From Salvelinus alpinus (taxonomy: Eukaryota > Chordata > Actinopteri > Salmoniformes > Salmonidae), in the NCBI RefSeq assembly GCF_045679555.1, contig NC_092089.1:8432051-8496050 (forward strand): a stretch of DNA of 64,000 nt, in the 5' to 3' direction. The translations under genes were made by a program, and so were the position numbers. The notes under the pieces are model-generated. The model was not told the DNA's origin and did no database searches. It was given only the letters and a program-made list of their open reading frames with translations. Positions 1-11,898 of the stretch are shown here, piece by piece; within the stretch, counting starts at the first letter, position 1; the number at the start of each line of letters is the position of its first letter.

Positions 1-3000
1 CTGTCCGTTATTCTGTCTGTCATCTCTATGGTAACTGGACATGGTCACTCACTGTCCGTTATTCTGTCTGTCATCTCTATGGTAACTGGACATGGTCACT
101 CGCTGTCCGTTATTCTGTCTGTCATCTCTATGGTAACTGGACATGGTCACTCGCTGTACGTTATTCTGTCTGTCATCTCTATGGTAACTGGACATGGTCA
201 CTCGCTGTCCGTTATTCTGTCTGTCATCTCTATGGTAACTGGACATGGTCACTCACTGTCCGTTATTCTGTCTGTCATCTCTATGGTAACTGGACATGGT
301 CACTCGCTGTCCGTTATTCTGTCTGTCATCTCTTTGGTAACTGGACATGGTCACTCGCTGTCCGTTATTCTGTCTGTCATCTCTATGGTAACTGGACATG
401 TTCACTCGCTGTCCGTTATTCTGTCTGTCATCTCTATGGTAACTGGACATGGTCACTCGCTGTACGTTATTCTGTCTGTCATCTCTATGGTAACTGGACA
501 TGGTCACTCGCTGTCCGTTATTCTGTCTGTCATCTCTATGGTAACTGGACATGGTCACTCGCTGTCCGTTATTCTGTCTGTCATCTCTATGGTAACTCGA
601 CATGGTCACTCACTGTCCGTTATTCTGTCTGTCATCTCTATGGTAACTGGACATGGTCACTCACTGTCCGTTATTCTGTCTGTCATCTCTATGGTAACTG
701 GACATGGTCACTCACTGTCCGTTATTCTGTCTGTCATCTCTATGGTAACTGGACATGGTCACTCACTGTCCGTTATTCTGTCTGTCATCTCTATGGTAAC
801 TGGACATGGTCACTCGCTGTCCGTTATTCTGTCTGTCATCTCTATGGTAACTGGACATGGTCACTCGCTGTCCGTTATTCTGTCTGTCATCTCTATGGTA
901 ACTGGACATGTTCACTCACTGTCCGTTATTCTGTCTGTCATCTCTATGGTAACTGGACATGGTCACTCGCTGTACGTTATTCTGTCTGTCATCTCTATGG
1001 TAACTGGACATGGTCACTCACTGTCCGTTATTCTGTCTGTCATCTCTATGGTAACTGGACATGTTCACTCGCTGTCCGTTATTCTGTCTGTCATCTCTAT
1101 GGTAACTGGACATGGTCACTCGCTGTACGTTATTCTGTCTGTCATCTCTATGGTAACTGGACATGGTCACTCGCTGTACGTTATTCTGTCTTTCATCTCT
1201 ATGGTAACTGGACATGGTCACTCACTGTCCGTTATTCTGTCTGTCATCTCTATGGTAACTGGACATGGTCACTCGCTGTCCGTTATTCTGTCTGTCATCT
1301 CTATGGTAACTGGACATGGTCACTCGCTGTAAGTTATTCTGTCTGTCATCTCTATGGTAACTGGACATGGTCACTCGCTGTACGTTATTCTGTCTGTCAT
1401 CTCTATGGTAACTGGACATGGTCACTCGCTGTACGTTATTCTGTCTGTCATCTCTATGGTAACTGGACATGGTCACTCGCTGTACGTTATTCTGTCTGTC
1501 ATCTCTATGGTAACTGGACATGGTCACTCGCTGTACGTTATTCTGTCTTTCATCTCTATGGTAACTGGACATGGTCACTCGCTGTACGTTATTCTGTCTG
1601 TCATCTCTATGGTAACTGGACATGGTCACTCGGTGTCCGTTATTCTGTCTGTCATCTCTATGGTAACTGGACATGGTCACTCGCTGTCCGTTATTCTGTC
1701 TGTCATCTCTATGGTAACTCGACATGGTCACTCACTGTCCGTTATTCTGTCTGTCATCTCTATGGTAACTGGACATGGTCACTCACTGTCCGTTATTCTG
1801 TCTGTCATCTCTATGGTAACTGGACATGGTCACTCACTGTCCGTTATTCTGTCTGTCATCTCTATGGTAACTGGACATGGTCACTCACTGTCCGTTATTC
1901 TGTCTGTCATCTCTATGGTAACTGGACATGGTCACTCGCTGTCCGTTATTCTGTCTGTCATCTCTATGGTAACTGGACATGTTCACTCACTGTCCGTTAT
2001 TCTGTCTGTCATCTCTATGGTAACTGGACATGGTCACTCGCTGTACGTTATTCTGTCTGTCATCTCTATGGTAACTGGACATGGTCACTCACTGTCCGTT
2101 ATTCTGTCTGTCATCTCTATGGTAACTGGACATGGTCACTCGCTGTACGTTATTCTGTCTGTCATCTCTATGGTAACTGGACATGGTCACTCACTGTCCG
2201 TTATTCTGTCTGTCATCTCTATGGTATCTGGACATGTTCACTCGCTGTCCGTTATTCTGTCTGTCATCTCTATGGTAACTGGACATGGTCACTCGCTGTA
2301 CGTTATTCTGTCTGTCATCTCTATGGTAACTGGACATGGTCACTCGCTGTACGTTATTCTGTCTTTCATCTCTATGGTAACTGGACATGGTCACTCACTG
2401 TCCGTTATTCTGTCTGTCATCTCTATGGTAACTGGACATGGTCACTCGCTGTCCGTTATTCTGTCTGTCATCTCTATGGTAACTGGACATGGTCACTCGC
2501 TGTAAGTTATTCTGTCTGTCATCTCCATGGTAACTGGACATGGTCACTCGCTGTACGTTATTCTGTCTGTCATCTCTATGGTAACTGGACATGGTCACTC
2601 GCTGTACGTTATTCTGTCTGTCATCTCTATGGTAACTGGACATGGTCACTCGCTGTACGTTATTCTGTCTGTCATCTCTATGGTAACTGGACATGGTCAC
2701 TCGCTGTACGTTATTCTGTCTTTCATCTCTATGGTAACTGGACATGGTCACTCGCTGTACGTTATTCTGTCTGTCATCTCTATGGTAACTGGACATGTTC
2801 ACTCGCTGTCCGTTATTCTGTCTGTCATCTCTATGGTAACTGGACATGGTCACTCACTGTCCGTTATTCTGTCTGTCATCTCTATGGTAACTGGACATGG
2901 TCACTCGCTGTACGTTATTCTGTCTGTCATCTCTATGGTAACTGGACATGGTCACTCGCTGTACGTTATTCTGTCTGTCATCTCTATGGTAACTGGACAT

Positions 3001-3600
3001 GGTCACTCGCTGTACGTTATTCTGTCTGTCATCTCTATGGTAACTGGACATGGTCACTCACTGTCCGTTATTCTGTCTGTCATCTCTATGGTAACTGGAC
3101 ATGGTCACTCGCTGTCCGTTATTCTGTCTGTCATCTCTATGGTAACTGGACATGGTCACTCGCTGTACGTTATTCTGTCTGTCATCTCTATGGTAACTGG
3201 ACATGATCACTCGCTGTCCGTTATTCTGTCTGTCATCTCTATGGTAACTGGACATGGTCACTCACTGTCCGTTATTCTGTCTGTCATCTCTATGGTAACT
3301 GGACATGGTCACTCACTGTCCGTTATTCTGTCTGTCATCTCTATGGTAACTGGACATGGTCACTCGCTGTCCGTTATTCTGTCTGTCATCTCTATGGTAA
3401 CTGGACATGGTCACTCACTGTCCGTTATTCTGTCTGTCATCTCTATGGTAACTGGACATGTTCACTCGCTGTCCGTTATTCTGTCTGTCATCTCTATGGT
3501 AACTGGACATGGTCACTCGCTGTACGTTATTCTGTCTGTCATCTCTATGGTAACTGGACATGGTCACTCGCTATCCGTTATTCTGTCTGTCATCTCTATG
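1..3600. repeat. 51-bp minisatellite array (~70 copies), truncated by the window edge
   Basis: Tandem head-to-tail copies of a 51-bp unit containing CTGTCCGTTATTCTGTCTGT and ATGGTAACTGGACATGGTCA. The array is already running at base 1 and stops abruptly at about 3600, where the last ATG is followed by unrelated sequence. Units differ at a few recurrent positions: CTGTCC or CTGTAC, CATGGTC or CATGTTC, TCGCTG or TCACTG, and CTGTCTG or CTGTCTT. Because 51 is 3 x 17, the plus strand stays open as a 17-residue repeat beginning MVTGHGHS, broken only by a TAA variant ending at 1332 and again at 2505. I read these frames as by-products of the period, not as a protein. The minus strand is also partly open. 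Confidence 0.97.
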
Positions 3601-3845
3601 TTAAAGAGAGTAAGGGGTGTAGTGGAGCTCTCTGTGGGCCTGCAGGCCTCCTCTCTGCTCCCTCTCCTCTGTCTTCTCCTCTCATCAGATTTGAGGCGGC
3701 CATCTTTTTTTTCAAGCCAAGCCGGTTGGTCTGCAGCTCCAGATGGAGTGAATATGGAGCTTAGCTGCTTTCCCCGCTAATGCCTGATTATGTCCCGGAC
3801 CAGGCCATTGTCTCCATGCTGGCTAAACTGGCTATCAGAGGGACA
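3601..3845. other. Single-copy island between two arrays
   Basis: Non-repetitive sequence of about 245 bp. A pyrimidine-rich stretch ends in CTCATCAG at 3681-3688 and resembles a 3' splice acceptor. All three frames after it meet a stop within roughly 90 bp, and none shows a recognisable domain, so I do not call an exon. The segment around 3700-3840 has balanced composition and could be ancestral intron or conserved non-coding DNA. That is inference only. Confidence 0.5.
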
Positions 3846-5164
3846 TGGTGCTGGGAGGGGCCAGGAAGGGGCTGGTGGAGGTGGGAGGGGGCTGGTGGAG
3901 GTGGGTATGGAGGGGGCTGGTGGAGGTGGGTATGGAGGGGGCTGGTGGAGGTGGGAGGGGGCTGGTGGAGGTGGGAGGGGGCTGGGGGAGGTGGGTGGGG
4001 AGGGGGTTGGTGGAGGTGGGTATGGAGGGGGCTGGTGGAGGTGGGAGGGGGCTGGTGGAGGTGGGAGTGGGCTGGTGGAGGTGGGTATGGAGGGGGCTGG
4101 TGGAGGTGGGTATGGAGGGGCTGAGGCAGGGTTAAGGAGGGCTGAGGCAGGGTTAAAGAGGGCTGAGGTAGGGTTAAAGAGGGCTGAGGCAGGGTTAAGA
4201 AGGGCTGAGGCAGGGTTAAAGAGGGATGGTGGAGGTGGGTATGGAGGGGGCTGGTGGAGGTGGGAGGGGGCTGGTGGAGGTGGGAGGGGGCTGGTGGAGG
4301 TGGGTATGGAGGGGGCTGGTGGAGGTGGGAGGGGGCTGGGGGAGGTGGGTATGGAGGAGGCTGGTGGAGGTGGGTATGGAGGGGGCTGGTGGAGGTGGGA
4401 GGGGGCTGGTGGAGGTGGGTATGGAGGGGACTGGTGGAGGTGGGAGGGGGCTGGTGGAGGTGGGTATGGAGGGGGCTGGTGGGGGTGGGAGGGGGCTGGT
4501 GGAGGTGGGTATGGAGGGGGCTGGTGCGGGTGGGTATGGAGGGGGCTGGTGGAGGTGGGAGGGGGCTGGTGGAGGTGGTAGGGGGCTGGTGGAGGTGGGT
4601 ATGGAGGGGGCTGGTGGGGGTGGGTATGGAGGGGGCTGGTGGTGGTGGGTATGGAGGGGGCTGGTGGTGGTGGGAGGGGGCTGGTGGAGGTGGGTATGGA
4701 GGGGGCTGGTGGAGGTGGGAGGGGGCTGGTGGAGGTGGGTATGGAGGGGGCTGGTGGAGGTGGGTATGGAGGGGGCTGGTGGAGGTGGGTATGGAGGGGG
4801 CTGGTGGAGGTGGGTATGGAGGGGGCTGGTGGAGGTGGGTATGGAGGGGGCTGGTGGAGGTGGGAGGGGGCTGGTGGAGGTGGGAGGGGGCTGGTGGAGG
4901 TGGGAGGGGGCTGGTGCAGGTGGGTATGGAGGGGGCTGGTGGAGGTGGGTATGGAGGGGGCTGGTGGAGGTGGGAGGGGGCTGGTGGAGGTGGGAGGGGG
5001 CTGGTGGAGGTGGGTATGGAGGGGGCTGGTGGAGGTGGGAGGGGGAGGGGGCTGGTGGAGGTGGGAGGGGGCTGGTGGTGGTGGGAGGGGGCTGGTGGAG
5101 GTGGGTATGGAGGGGGCTGGGATGGGGCTGGGAGGGGGCTGGGTGGGGCCAGGAGGGGGCTAGA
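3846..5164. repeat. G-rich 20/25-bp minisatellite with quadruplex potential
   Basis: Tandem units built on CTGGTGGAGGTGGG come in two lengths. The short form (20 bp) runs straight into a G run; the long form (25 bp) adds TATGGA before it. Nearly all guanine is on the plus strand, with repeated runs of 3-5 G separated by 1-4 bases, so both intramolecular and inter-unit G-quadruplexes are plausible. The array is interrupted at 4121-4225 by five copies of a different repeat. Several overlapping glycine/tryptophan-rich open frames exist in more than one frame and are artefacts of composition. Confidence 0.95.
4121..4225. repeat. Five-copy inverted block of the 21-bp repeat inside the G-rich array
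   Basis: Five units of 21 bp, each starting CTGAGGCAGGGTTAA or a close variant (starts at 4121, 4142, 4163, 4184 and 4205). This is the reverse complement of the C-rich 21-bp repeat that forms its own array from 5295 onward, so the same family occurs in both orientations about 1.1 kb apart. G-rich units resume at once on both sides. Confidence 0.93.
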
Positions 5165-5294
5165 TGGGATGAAGGTTGATTCTGTAATGGATACTCATTT
5201 CATCCTGGTCCACTAAGAAGATTAGGCCTTGGGGTGTCAGATTATCCCTGATCTCTAAACCCTTGGTGGGTCCACCCAGCTTTCTCATGCTCCT
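5165..5294. other. Short single-copy spacer
   Basis: About 130 bp of unique sequence between the G-rich array and the 21-bp array. I see no recognisable motif. The right end grades into degenerate CCTCAGCCTG-like copies of the next repeat. Confidence 0.6.
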
Positions 5295-6985
5295 AGCTCA
5301 GCCTCAGCCTGCCTCAACCTGCCTCAACCTGGCTTCAACCCTCTGCTTGAACACTCTGCCTCAGCGCCCTGCCTCAAGTCCTACCTCAGCCCTCCTTAAC
5401 CCTGCCTCAGCCCTCCTTAACCCAACCTCAGCCCTCTTTAACCCTGCTTCAAACCCTACCTCAGCCCTCCTTAACCCTGCCTCAGCCCTCCTTAACCCAA
5501 CCTCAGCCCTCTTTAACCCTGCTTCAAACCCTACCTCAGCCCTCTTTAACCCTGCCTCAGCCCTCCTTAACCCTACCTCAGCCATCCTTAACCCTGCTTC
5601 AAGCCCTATCTCAGCCCAACCCAGCCTCAGCCCTCTTTAACCCTGCCTCAGCCCTCCTTAACCCTACCTCAGCCCTCCTTAACCCTGCCTCAGCCCTCCT
5701 TAACCCTTCCTCAGCCCTCCTTAACCCAGCCTCAGCCCTCGTTAACCCTGCCTCAGCCCTCCTTAACCCTGCCTCAAACCCTACCTCAGCCCTCTTTAAC
5801 CCTACCTCAGCCCTCCTTAACCCTACCTCAGCCCTCTTTAACCCTGCCTCAGCCCTCTTTAACCCTGCTACAAGCCCTCCTTAACCCTACCTCAGCCATC
5901 TTTAACCCTGCCTCAGCCATCCTTAACCCTGCCTCAGCCCTCCTTAACCCTGCCTCAGCCCTCCTTAACCCTACCTCAGCCCTCTTTACCCTGCCTCAGC
6001 CCTCCTTAACCCTGCCTCAGCCCTCCTTAACCCTGCCTCAGCCCTCTTTAACCCTACCTCAGCCCTCCTTAACCCTGCCTCAGCCCTCCTTAACCCTGCC
6101 TCAGCACTTCTTAACCCTGCCTCAGCCCTCTTTAACCCTACCTCAGCCCTCCTTAACCCTGCCTCAGCCCTCCTTAACCCTGCCTCAGCACTTCTTAACC
6201 CTGCCTCAGCCCTCTTTAACCCTACCTAAGCCCTCCTTAACCCTACCACAGCCCTCCTTAACCCTACCTCATCACTCCTTAACCCTGCCTCAGCCCTCTT
6301 TAACCCTACCTCCGCCCTCTTTAACCCTACCTAAGCCCTCCTTAACCCTACCACAGCCCTCCTTAACCCTACCTCAGCCCTCCTTAACCCTACCTCAGCC
6401 CTCCTTAACTCTGCCTCTGCCCTCTTTAACCCTGCCTCAGCCCTCTTTAACCCTGCCTCAGCCCTCCTTAACCCTGCTACAAGCCCTCCTTAACCCTACC
6501 TCAGCCCTCTTTAACCCTGCCTCAGCCCTCCTTAACCATGCCTCAGCCCTCCTTAACCCTGCCTCAGCCCTCCTTAACCCTACCTCAGCCCTCTTTAACC
6601 CTGCCTCAGCCCTACTTAACCCTGCCTCAGCCCTCCTTAACCCTGCCTCAGCCCTCTTTAACCCTCCCTCAGCCCTCCTTAACCCTGCCTCAGCCCTCCT
6701 TAACCCTGCCTCAGCCCTCTTTAACCCTACCTCAGCCCTCCTTAAACCTGCCTCAGCCCTCTTTAACCCTGCCTCAGCCCTCTTTAACCCTGCCTCAGCC
6801 CTTCTTAACCCTGCCTCAGCCCTCTTTAACCCTACCTCAGCCCTCTTTAACCCTGCCTCAGCCCTCCTTAACCCTGCCTCAGCCCTCTTTAACCCTGCCT
6901 CAGCCCTCCTTAACCCTGCCTCAGCCCTCTTTAACCCTGCATCAGCCCTCCTTAACCCTGCCTAAGCCCTCCTTAACCCTGCTTC
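5295..6985. repeat. 21-bp C-rich minisatellite (~76 regular copies)
   Basis: Tandem units of 21 bp with core CCTCAGCCCTCCTTAACCCT, regular from about 5378 and degenerate before that. Variation is mainly CTCC or CTCT before TTAACC, and GCCTCAG or ACCTCAG. The TTAACCCT core resembles the vertebrate telomere repeat CCCTAA, but period and sequence differ. Since 21 is 3 x 7, a long open frame (6538-7347) repeats LPQPSLT; it lacks any non-repeat domain and I do not treat it as a gene. Confidence 0.96.
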
Positions 6986-7335
6986 AAACCCATCCCTACC
7001 TCAGCCCATCCCTACCTCAGCCCAACCATGCCTCAGCCCAGTCCTTCCTCAGCTCATCCCTACCTCAGCCCAGTCCTGCCTCAGCTCATCCCTACCTCAG
7101 CCCAACCATGCCTCAGCACTCCTTAACCGTGCCTCAAGCACATCCCTACCTCAGCCCATCCCTACCTCAGCCCATCCCTACCTTAGCCCATCCCTACCTC
7201 AGCCCAACCATGCCTCAGTCCAGTCCTACCTCAGCCCATCCCTACCTCAGCCCATCCCTACCTCAGCCCAACCATGCCTCAGCCCAACCATGCCTCAGCC
7301 CAGTCCTGCCTCAGCCCAGTCCTGCCTCAGCTCTG
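6986..7335. repeat. Degenerate edge of the 21-bp array
   Basis: Irregular repeats of CCTCAGCCCATCCCTAC, CCTCAGCCCAACCATG and CCTCAGCCCAGTCCTG follow the regular array. Spacing is uneven and units have lost the TTAACCC core. This looks like the older, diverged margin of the same family. Confidence 0.8.
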
Positions 7336-7470
7336 ACGGAGCTCTAGAATAAACCCCCAGCTTGTATCCCAGAATGTTGTGGCATGAATAATGTGTAGCA
7401 TTACAAAGTGCCTCAGGATCACAAAGAGACTGGTGTAAATGACCTCCTTCCTGAAGCAACCAGATACCAT
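7336..7470. other. Single-copy spacer
   Basis: About 135 bp of unique sequence. AATAAA occurs at 7348-7353, but no gene upstream needs a polyadenylation signal, so I give it no functional call. Confidence 0.55.
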
Positions 7471-8260
7471 GACGTTGAGGGTTGCTCTAGATGACTGACG
7501 TTGAGGGTCGCTGTAGATGACTGACGTTGAGGGTCGCTGTAGATGACTGACGTTGAGGGTCGCTGTAGATGACTGACGTTGAGGGTCGCTGTAGATGACT
7601 GACGTTGAGGGTCGCTGTAGATGACTGACATTGAGGGTCGCTGTAGATGACTGATGTTAAGGGTCGCTGTAGACGACTGACGTTGAGGGTCGCTGTAGAC
7701 GACTGACGTTGAGGGTCGCTGTAGATGACTGACGTTGAGGGTCGCTGTAGATGACTGACGTTGAGGGTCTCTGTAGACGACTGACGTTGAGGGTCGCTGT
7801 AGATGACTGACGTTGAGGGTCGCTGTAGATGACTGCCGTTGAGGGTCGCTGTAGATGACTGACGTTGAGGGTCGCTGTAGATGACTGACGTTGAGGGTCG
7901 CTGTAGACGACTGACGTTGAGGGTCGCTGTAGATGACTGACGTTGAGGGTCGCTGTAGATGACTGTAGTACTGTAGATGCTAACGTTGAGGGTCGCTGTA
8001 GATGACTGACGTTGAGGGTCGCTGTAGATGACTGATGTTGAGGGTCGCTGTAGATGACTGACGTTAAGGGTCGCTGTAGATGACTGATGTTGAGGGTCGC
8101 TGTACATGACTGACGTTGAGGGTCGCTGTAGACGACTGATGTTGAGGGTCGCTGTAGATGACTGACGTTAAGGGTCGCTGTAGATGCTAACGTTGAGGGT
8201 CGCTGTAGATGACTGATGTTGAGGGTCGCTGTAGATGACTGACGTTGAGGGTCGCTGTAG
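7471..8260. repeat. 26-bp minisatellite, left margin of the 43-bp satellite
   Basis: Units of 26 bp with GACTGACGTTGAGGGTCGCT repeat from 7471. Units carrying an extra GACTGTAGTACTGTA module first appear at about 7957 and become the rule after about 8260. Common variants are GACG or GATG, and GTAGATGA or GTAGACGA. Minus-strand open frames here arise from the period and have no gene-like character. Confidence 0.93.
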
Positions 8261-11200
8261 ATGACTGTAGTACTGTAGATGCTAACGTTGAGGGTCGCTG
8301 TAGACGACTGTAGTACTGTAGATGCTAACGTTGTGGGTCGCTGTAGATGACTGTAGAACTGTAGATGCTAACGTTGAGGGTCGCTGTAGACGACTGTAGT
8401 ACTGTAGATGCTAACGTTGAGGGTCCCTGTAGATGACTGTAGTACTGTAGATGACTGTAGTACTGTAGATGCTAACGTTGAGGGTCGCTGTAGATGACTG
8501 TAGTACTGTAGATGCTAACGTTGAGGGTCGCTGTAGATGAATGTTGAACTGTAGATGCTGACGTTGAGGGTCGCTGTAGATGACTGTAGTACTGTAGATG
8601 CTAACGTTGAGGGTCGCTGTAGATGACTGTAGAACTGTAGATGCTAACGTTGAGGGTCACTGTAGATGACTGTAGTACTGTAGATGCTAACGTTGCGGGT
8701 CCCTGTAGATGACTGTAGAACTGTAGATGCTAACGTTGAGGGTCGCTGTAGATGACTGTAGAACTGTAGATGCTAACGTTGAGGGTCGCTGTAGATGACT
8801 GTAGAAATGTAGATGCTAACGTTGTGGGTACCTGTAGATGACTGTAGAACTGTAGATGCTAACGTTGAGGGTCGCTGTAGATGACTGTAGTACTGTAGAT
8901 GCTAACGTTGTGGGTCCCTGTAGATGACTGTAGAACTGTAGATGCTAACGTTGAGGGTCACTGTAGATGACTGTAGAACTGTAGATGCTAACGTTGAGGG
9001 TCACTGTAGATGACTGTAGAACTGTAGATGCTAACGTTGTGAGTCCCTGTAGATGACTGTAGTACTGTAGATGCTAACGTTGAGGGTCGCTGTAGATGTC
9101 TGTAGTACTGTAGATGCTAACGTTGAGGGTCCCTGTAGATGACTGTAGTACTGTAGATGCTAACGTTGAGGGTCGCTGTAGATGACTGTAGAACTCTAGA
9201 TGCTGACGTTGAGGGTCCCTGTAGATGACTGTAGTACTGTAGATGCTAAGGTTGAGAATCGCTGTAGATGACTGTAGTACTGTAGATGCTAACGTTGAGG
9301 GTCCCTGTAGATGACTGTAGTACTGTAGATGCTAACGTTGAGGGTCCCTGTAGATGACTGTAGAACTGTAGATGCTAACGTTGAGGGTCCCTGTAGATGC
9401 TAACGTTGAGGGTCGCTGTAGATGACTGTAGTACTGTAGATGCTAACGTTGAGGGTCGCTGTAGATGCTAACGTTGAGGGTCCCTGTAGATAACTGTAGT
9501 ACTGTAGATGCTAACGTTGAGGGTCCCTGTAGATGACTGTAGAACTGTAGATGCTAACGTTGAGGGTCGCTGTAGATGACTGTAGAACTGTAGATGCTAA
9601 CGTTGAGGGTCGCTGTAGATGACTGTAGTACTGTAGATGCTAACGTTGAGGGTCGCTGTAGATGACTGTAGTACTGTAGATGCTAACGTTGAGGGTCCCT
9701 GTAGATGACTGTAGTACTGTAGATGCTAACGTTGAGGGTCCCTGTAGATGCTAACATTGAGGGTCGCTGTAGATGACTGTAGTACTGTAGATGCTAACGT
9801 TGAGGGTCGCTGTAGATGCTAACGTTGAGGGTCCCTGTAGATGACTGTAGTACTGTAGATGATAACGTTGAGGGTCGATGTAGATGCTAACGTTGAGGGT
9901 CCCTGTAGATGACTGTAGAACTGTAGATGCTAACGTTGAGGGTCGCTGTAGATGCTAACGTTGAGGGTCCCTGTAGATGACTGTAGTACTGTAGATGCTA
10001 ACGTTGAGGGTCGCTGTAGATGCTAACGTTGAGGGTCCCTGTAGATGACTGTAGAACTGTAGATGCTAACGTTGAGGGTCCCTGTAGATGACTGTAGATG
10101 CTAACGTTGAGGGTCGCCGTAGATGACTGTAGTACTGTAGATGCTAACGTTGAGGGTCCCTGTAGATGACTGTAGTACTGTAGATGCTAACGTTGAGGGT
10201 CGCTGTAGATGACTGTTGTACTGTAGATGCTAACGTTGTGGGTCGCTGTAGTTGACTGTAGAACTGTAGATGCTAACGTTGTGGGTCGCTGTAGAAGACT
10301 GTAGAACTGTAGATGCTAACGTTGAGGGTCGCTGTAGATGCTAACGTTGAGGGTCGCTGTAGATGACTGTAGTACTGTAGATGCTAACGTTGTGGGTCGC
10401 TGTAGATGACTGTAGTACTGTAGATGCTAACGTTGAGGGTCCCTGTAGATGCTAACGTTGAGGGTCGCTGTAGATGCTAACGTTGAGGGTCGCTGTAGAT
10501 GACTGTAGAACTGTAGATGCTAACGTTGAGGGTCGCTGTAGATGACTGTAGAACTGTAGATGCTAACGTTGAGGGTCGCTGTAGATGACTGTAGTACTGT
10601 AGATGCTAACGTTGAGGGTCCCTGTAGATGCTAACGTTGAGGGTCGCTGTAGATGCTAACGTTGAGGGTCGCTGTAGATGACTGTAGTACTGTAGATGCT
10701 AACGTTGAGGGTCGCTGTAGATGACTGTAGTACTGTAGATGCTAACGTTGAGGGTCCCTGTAGATGACTGTAGTACTGTAGATGCTAAGGTTGAGGGTCG
10801 CTGTAGATGACTGTAGTACTGTAGATGCTAACGTTGAGGGTCCCTGTAGATGACTGTAGAACTGTAGATGCTAACGTTGAGGGTCGCTGTAGATGCTAAC
10901 GTTGAGGGTCGCTGTAGATGACTGTAGTACTGTAGATGCTAACGTTGAGGGTCCCTGTAGATGACTGTAGAACTGTAGATGCTAACGTTGTGGGACGCTG
11001 TAGATGACTGTAGAACTGTAGATGCTAACGTTGAGGGTCCCTGTAGATGACTGTAGAACTGTAGATGCTAACGTTGAGGGTCGCTGTAGATGCTAACGTT
11101 GAGGGTCGCTGTAGATGACTGTAGTACTGTAGATGCTAACGTTGAGGGTCGCTGTAGATGACTGTAGTACTGTAGATGCTAACGTTGAGGGTCCCTGTAG

Positions 11201-11432
11201 ATGACTGTAGAACTGTAGATGTTAACGTTGTGGGACGCTGTAGATGACTGTAGAACTGTAGATGCTAACGTTGAGGGTCCCTGTAGATGACTGTAGTACT
11301 GTAGATGCTAACGTTGAGGGTCGCTGTAGATGACTGTAGTACTGTAGATGCTAACGTTGAGGGTCGCTGTAGATGACTGTAGAACTGTAGATGCTAACGT
11401 TGAGGGTCGCTGTAGATGACTGTAGTACTGTA
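8261..11432. repeat. 43-bp composite satellite, segment left of the SINE
   Basis: The 43-bp unit is an 18-bp module (GATGACTGTAGTACTGTA) followed by a 25-bp module (GATGCTAACGTTGAGGGTCG plus CTGTA). Between about 9390 and 11100 many units lack the 18-bp module and are only 25 bp, so this side is less uniform than the right side. Two binary sites recur: GTAGTACTG or GTAGAACTG, and GTCGCTG or GTCCCTG. The first changes a ScaI site (AGTACT). The array is interrupted at 11433 by a SINE. Confidence 0.96.
11418..11432. repeat. Target-site duplication, copy flanking the SINE tail
   Basis: GACTGTAGTACTGTA directly adjoins the T-rich (plus-strand) tail of the SINE and is repeated at 11921-11935 after its head. 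The motif is part of the 43-bp satellite, but its presence on both sides, breaking the satellite phase by exactly 15 bp, fits a duplicated target. Confidence 0.85.
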
Positions 11433-11842
11433 TTTATTTTTTATTTTATTTTAAATTTTATCCCCTTTTCTCCCCAATTTTTCGTGGTATCCAATCGCTA
11501 GTAATTACTATCTTGTCTCATCGCTACAACTCCCGTACGGGCTCGGGAGAGACGAAGGTCGAAAGTCATGCGTCCTCCGAAGCACAACCCAACCTAGCCG
11601 CACTGCTTCTTAACACAGCGCGCCTCCAACCCGGAAGCCAGCCGCACCAATGTGTCGGAGGAAACACCGTGCACCCGCCCCCTCGGTTAGCGCGCACTGC
11701 GCCCGGCCCGCCACAGGAGTCGCTGGAGCGCGATGAGACAAGGATATCCCTACCGGCCAAACCCTCCCTAACCCGGACGACGCTAAGCCAATTGTGCGTC
11801 GCCCCACGGACCTCCCGGTCGCGGCCGGCTGCGACAGAGCCT

Positions 11843-11853
11843 GGGCGCGAACC
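11843..11853 (-). promoter_or_regulatory. RNA polymerase III B box of the SINE
   Basis: On the minus strand the sequence is GGTTCGCGCCC, close to the B-box consensus GGTTCGANNCC. It lies about 45 bp downstream of the A box, within the usual range. Whether this copy is transcribed cannot be told from sequence. Confidence 0.85.
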
Positions 11854-11898
11854 CAGACTCTGGTGGCGCAGCATAGCACTGCGATGCAGTGCTCTAGA

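Noticed and set aside
1..3600. CRISPR array
   Set aside because: Units are contiguous with no unique spacers between conserved repeats, and the DNA is vertebrate. The same holds for the other arrays.
28..3780. Long plus-strand frames (434, 383 and 417 codons) repeating a 17-residue unit
   Set aside because: The period of 51 bp keeps frames open automatically. Variants do not avoid amino-acid change, two units carry stop codons, and no non-repeat domain, promoter or splice context was found.
3660..3780. Possible exon after a pyrimidine tract and CAG at 3688
   Set aside because: All frames stop within about 90 bp, no 5' splice site is evident, and no protein similarity is recognised.
3780..5216. 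Overlapping Gly/Trp-rich frames in the G-rich array
   Set aside because: Two or three frames are open together in the same stretch, as expected from a stop-poor G-rich repeat.
5295..6985. Interstitial telomere array suggested by TTAACCCT
   Set aside because: The unit is 21 bp and never contains consecutive CCCTAA hexamers.
6538..7347. 269-codon frame repeating LPQPSLT, with AATAAA just after its stop
   Set aside because: The period is 21 bp. The AATAAA is a single chance hexamer and nothing else suggests a transcript.
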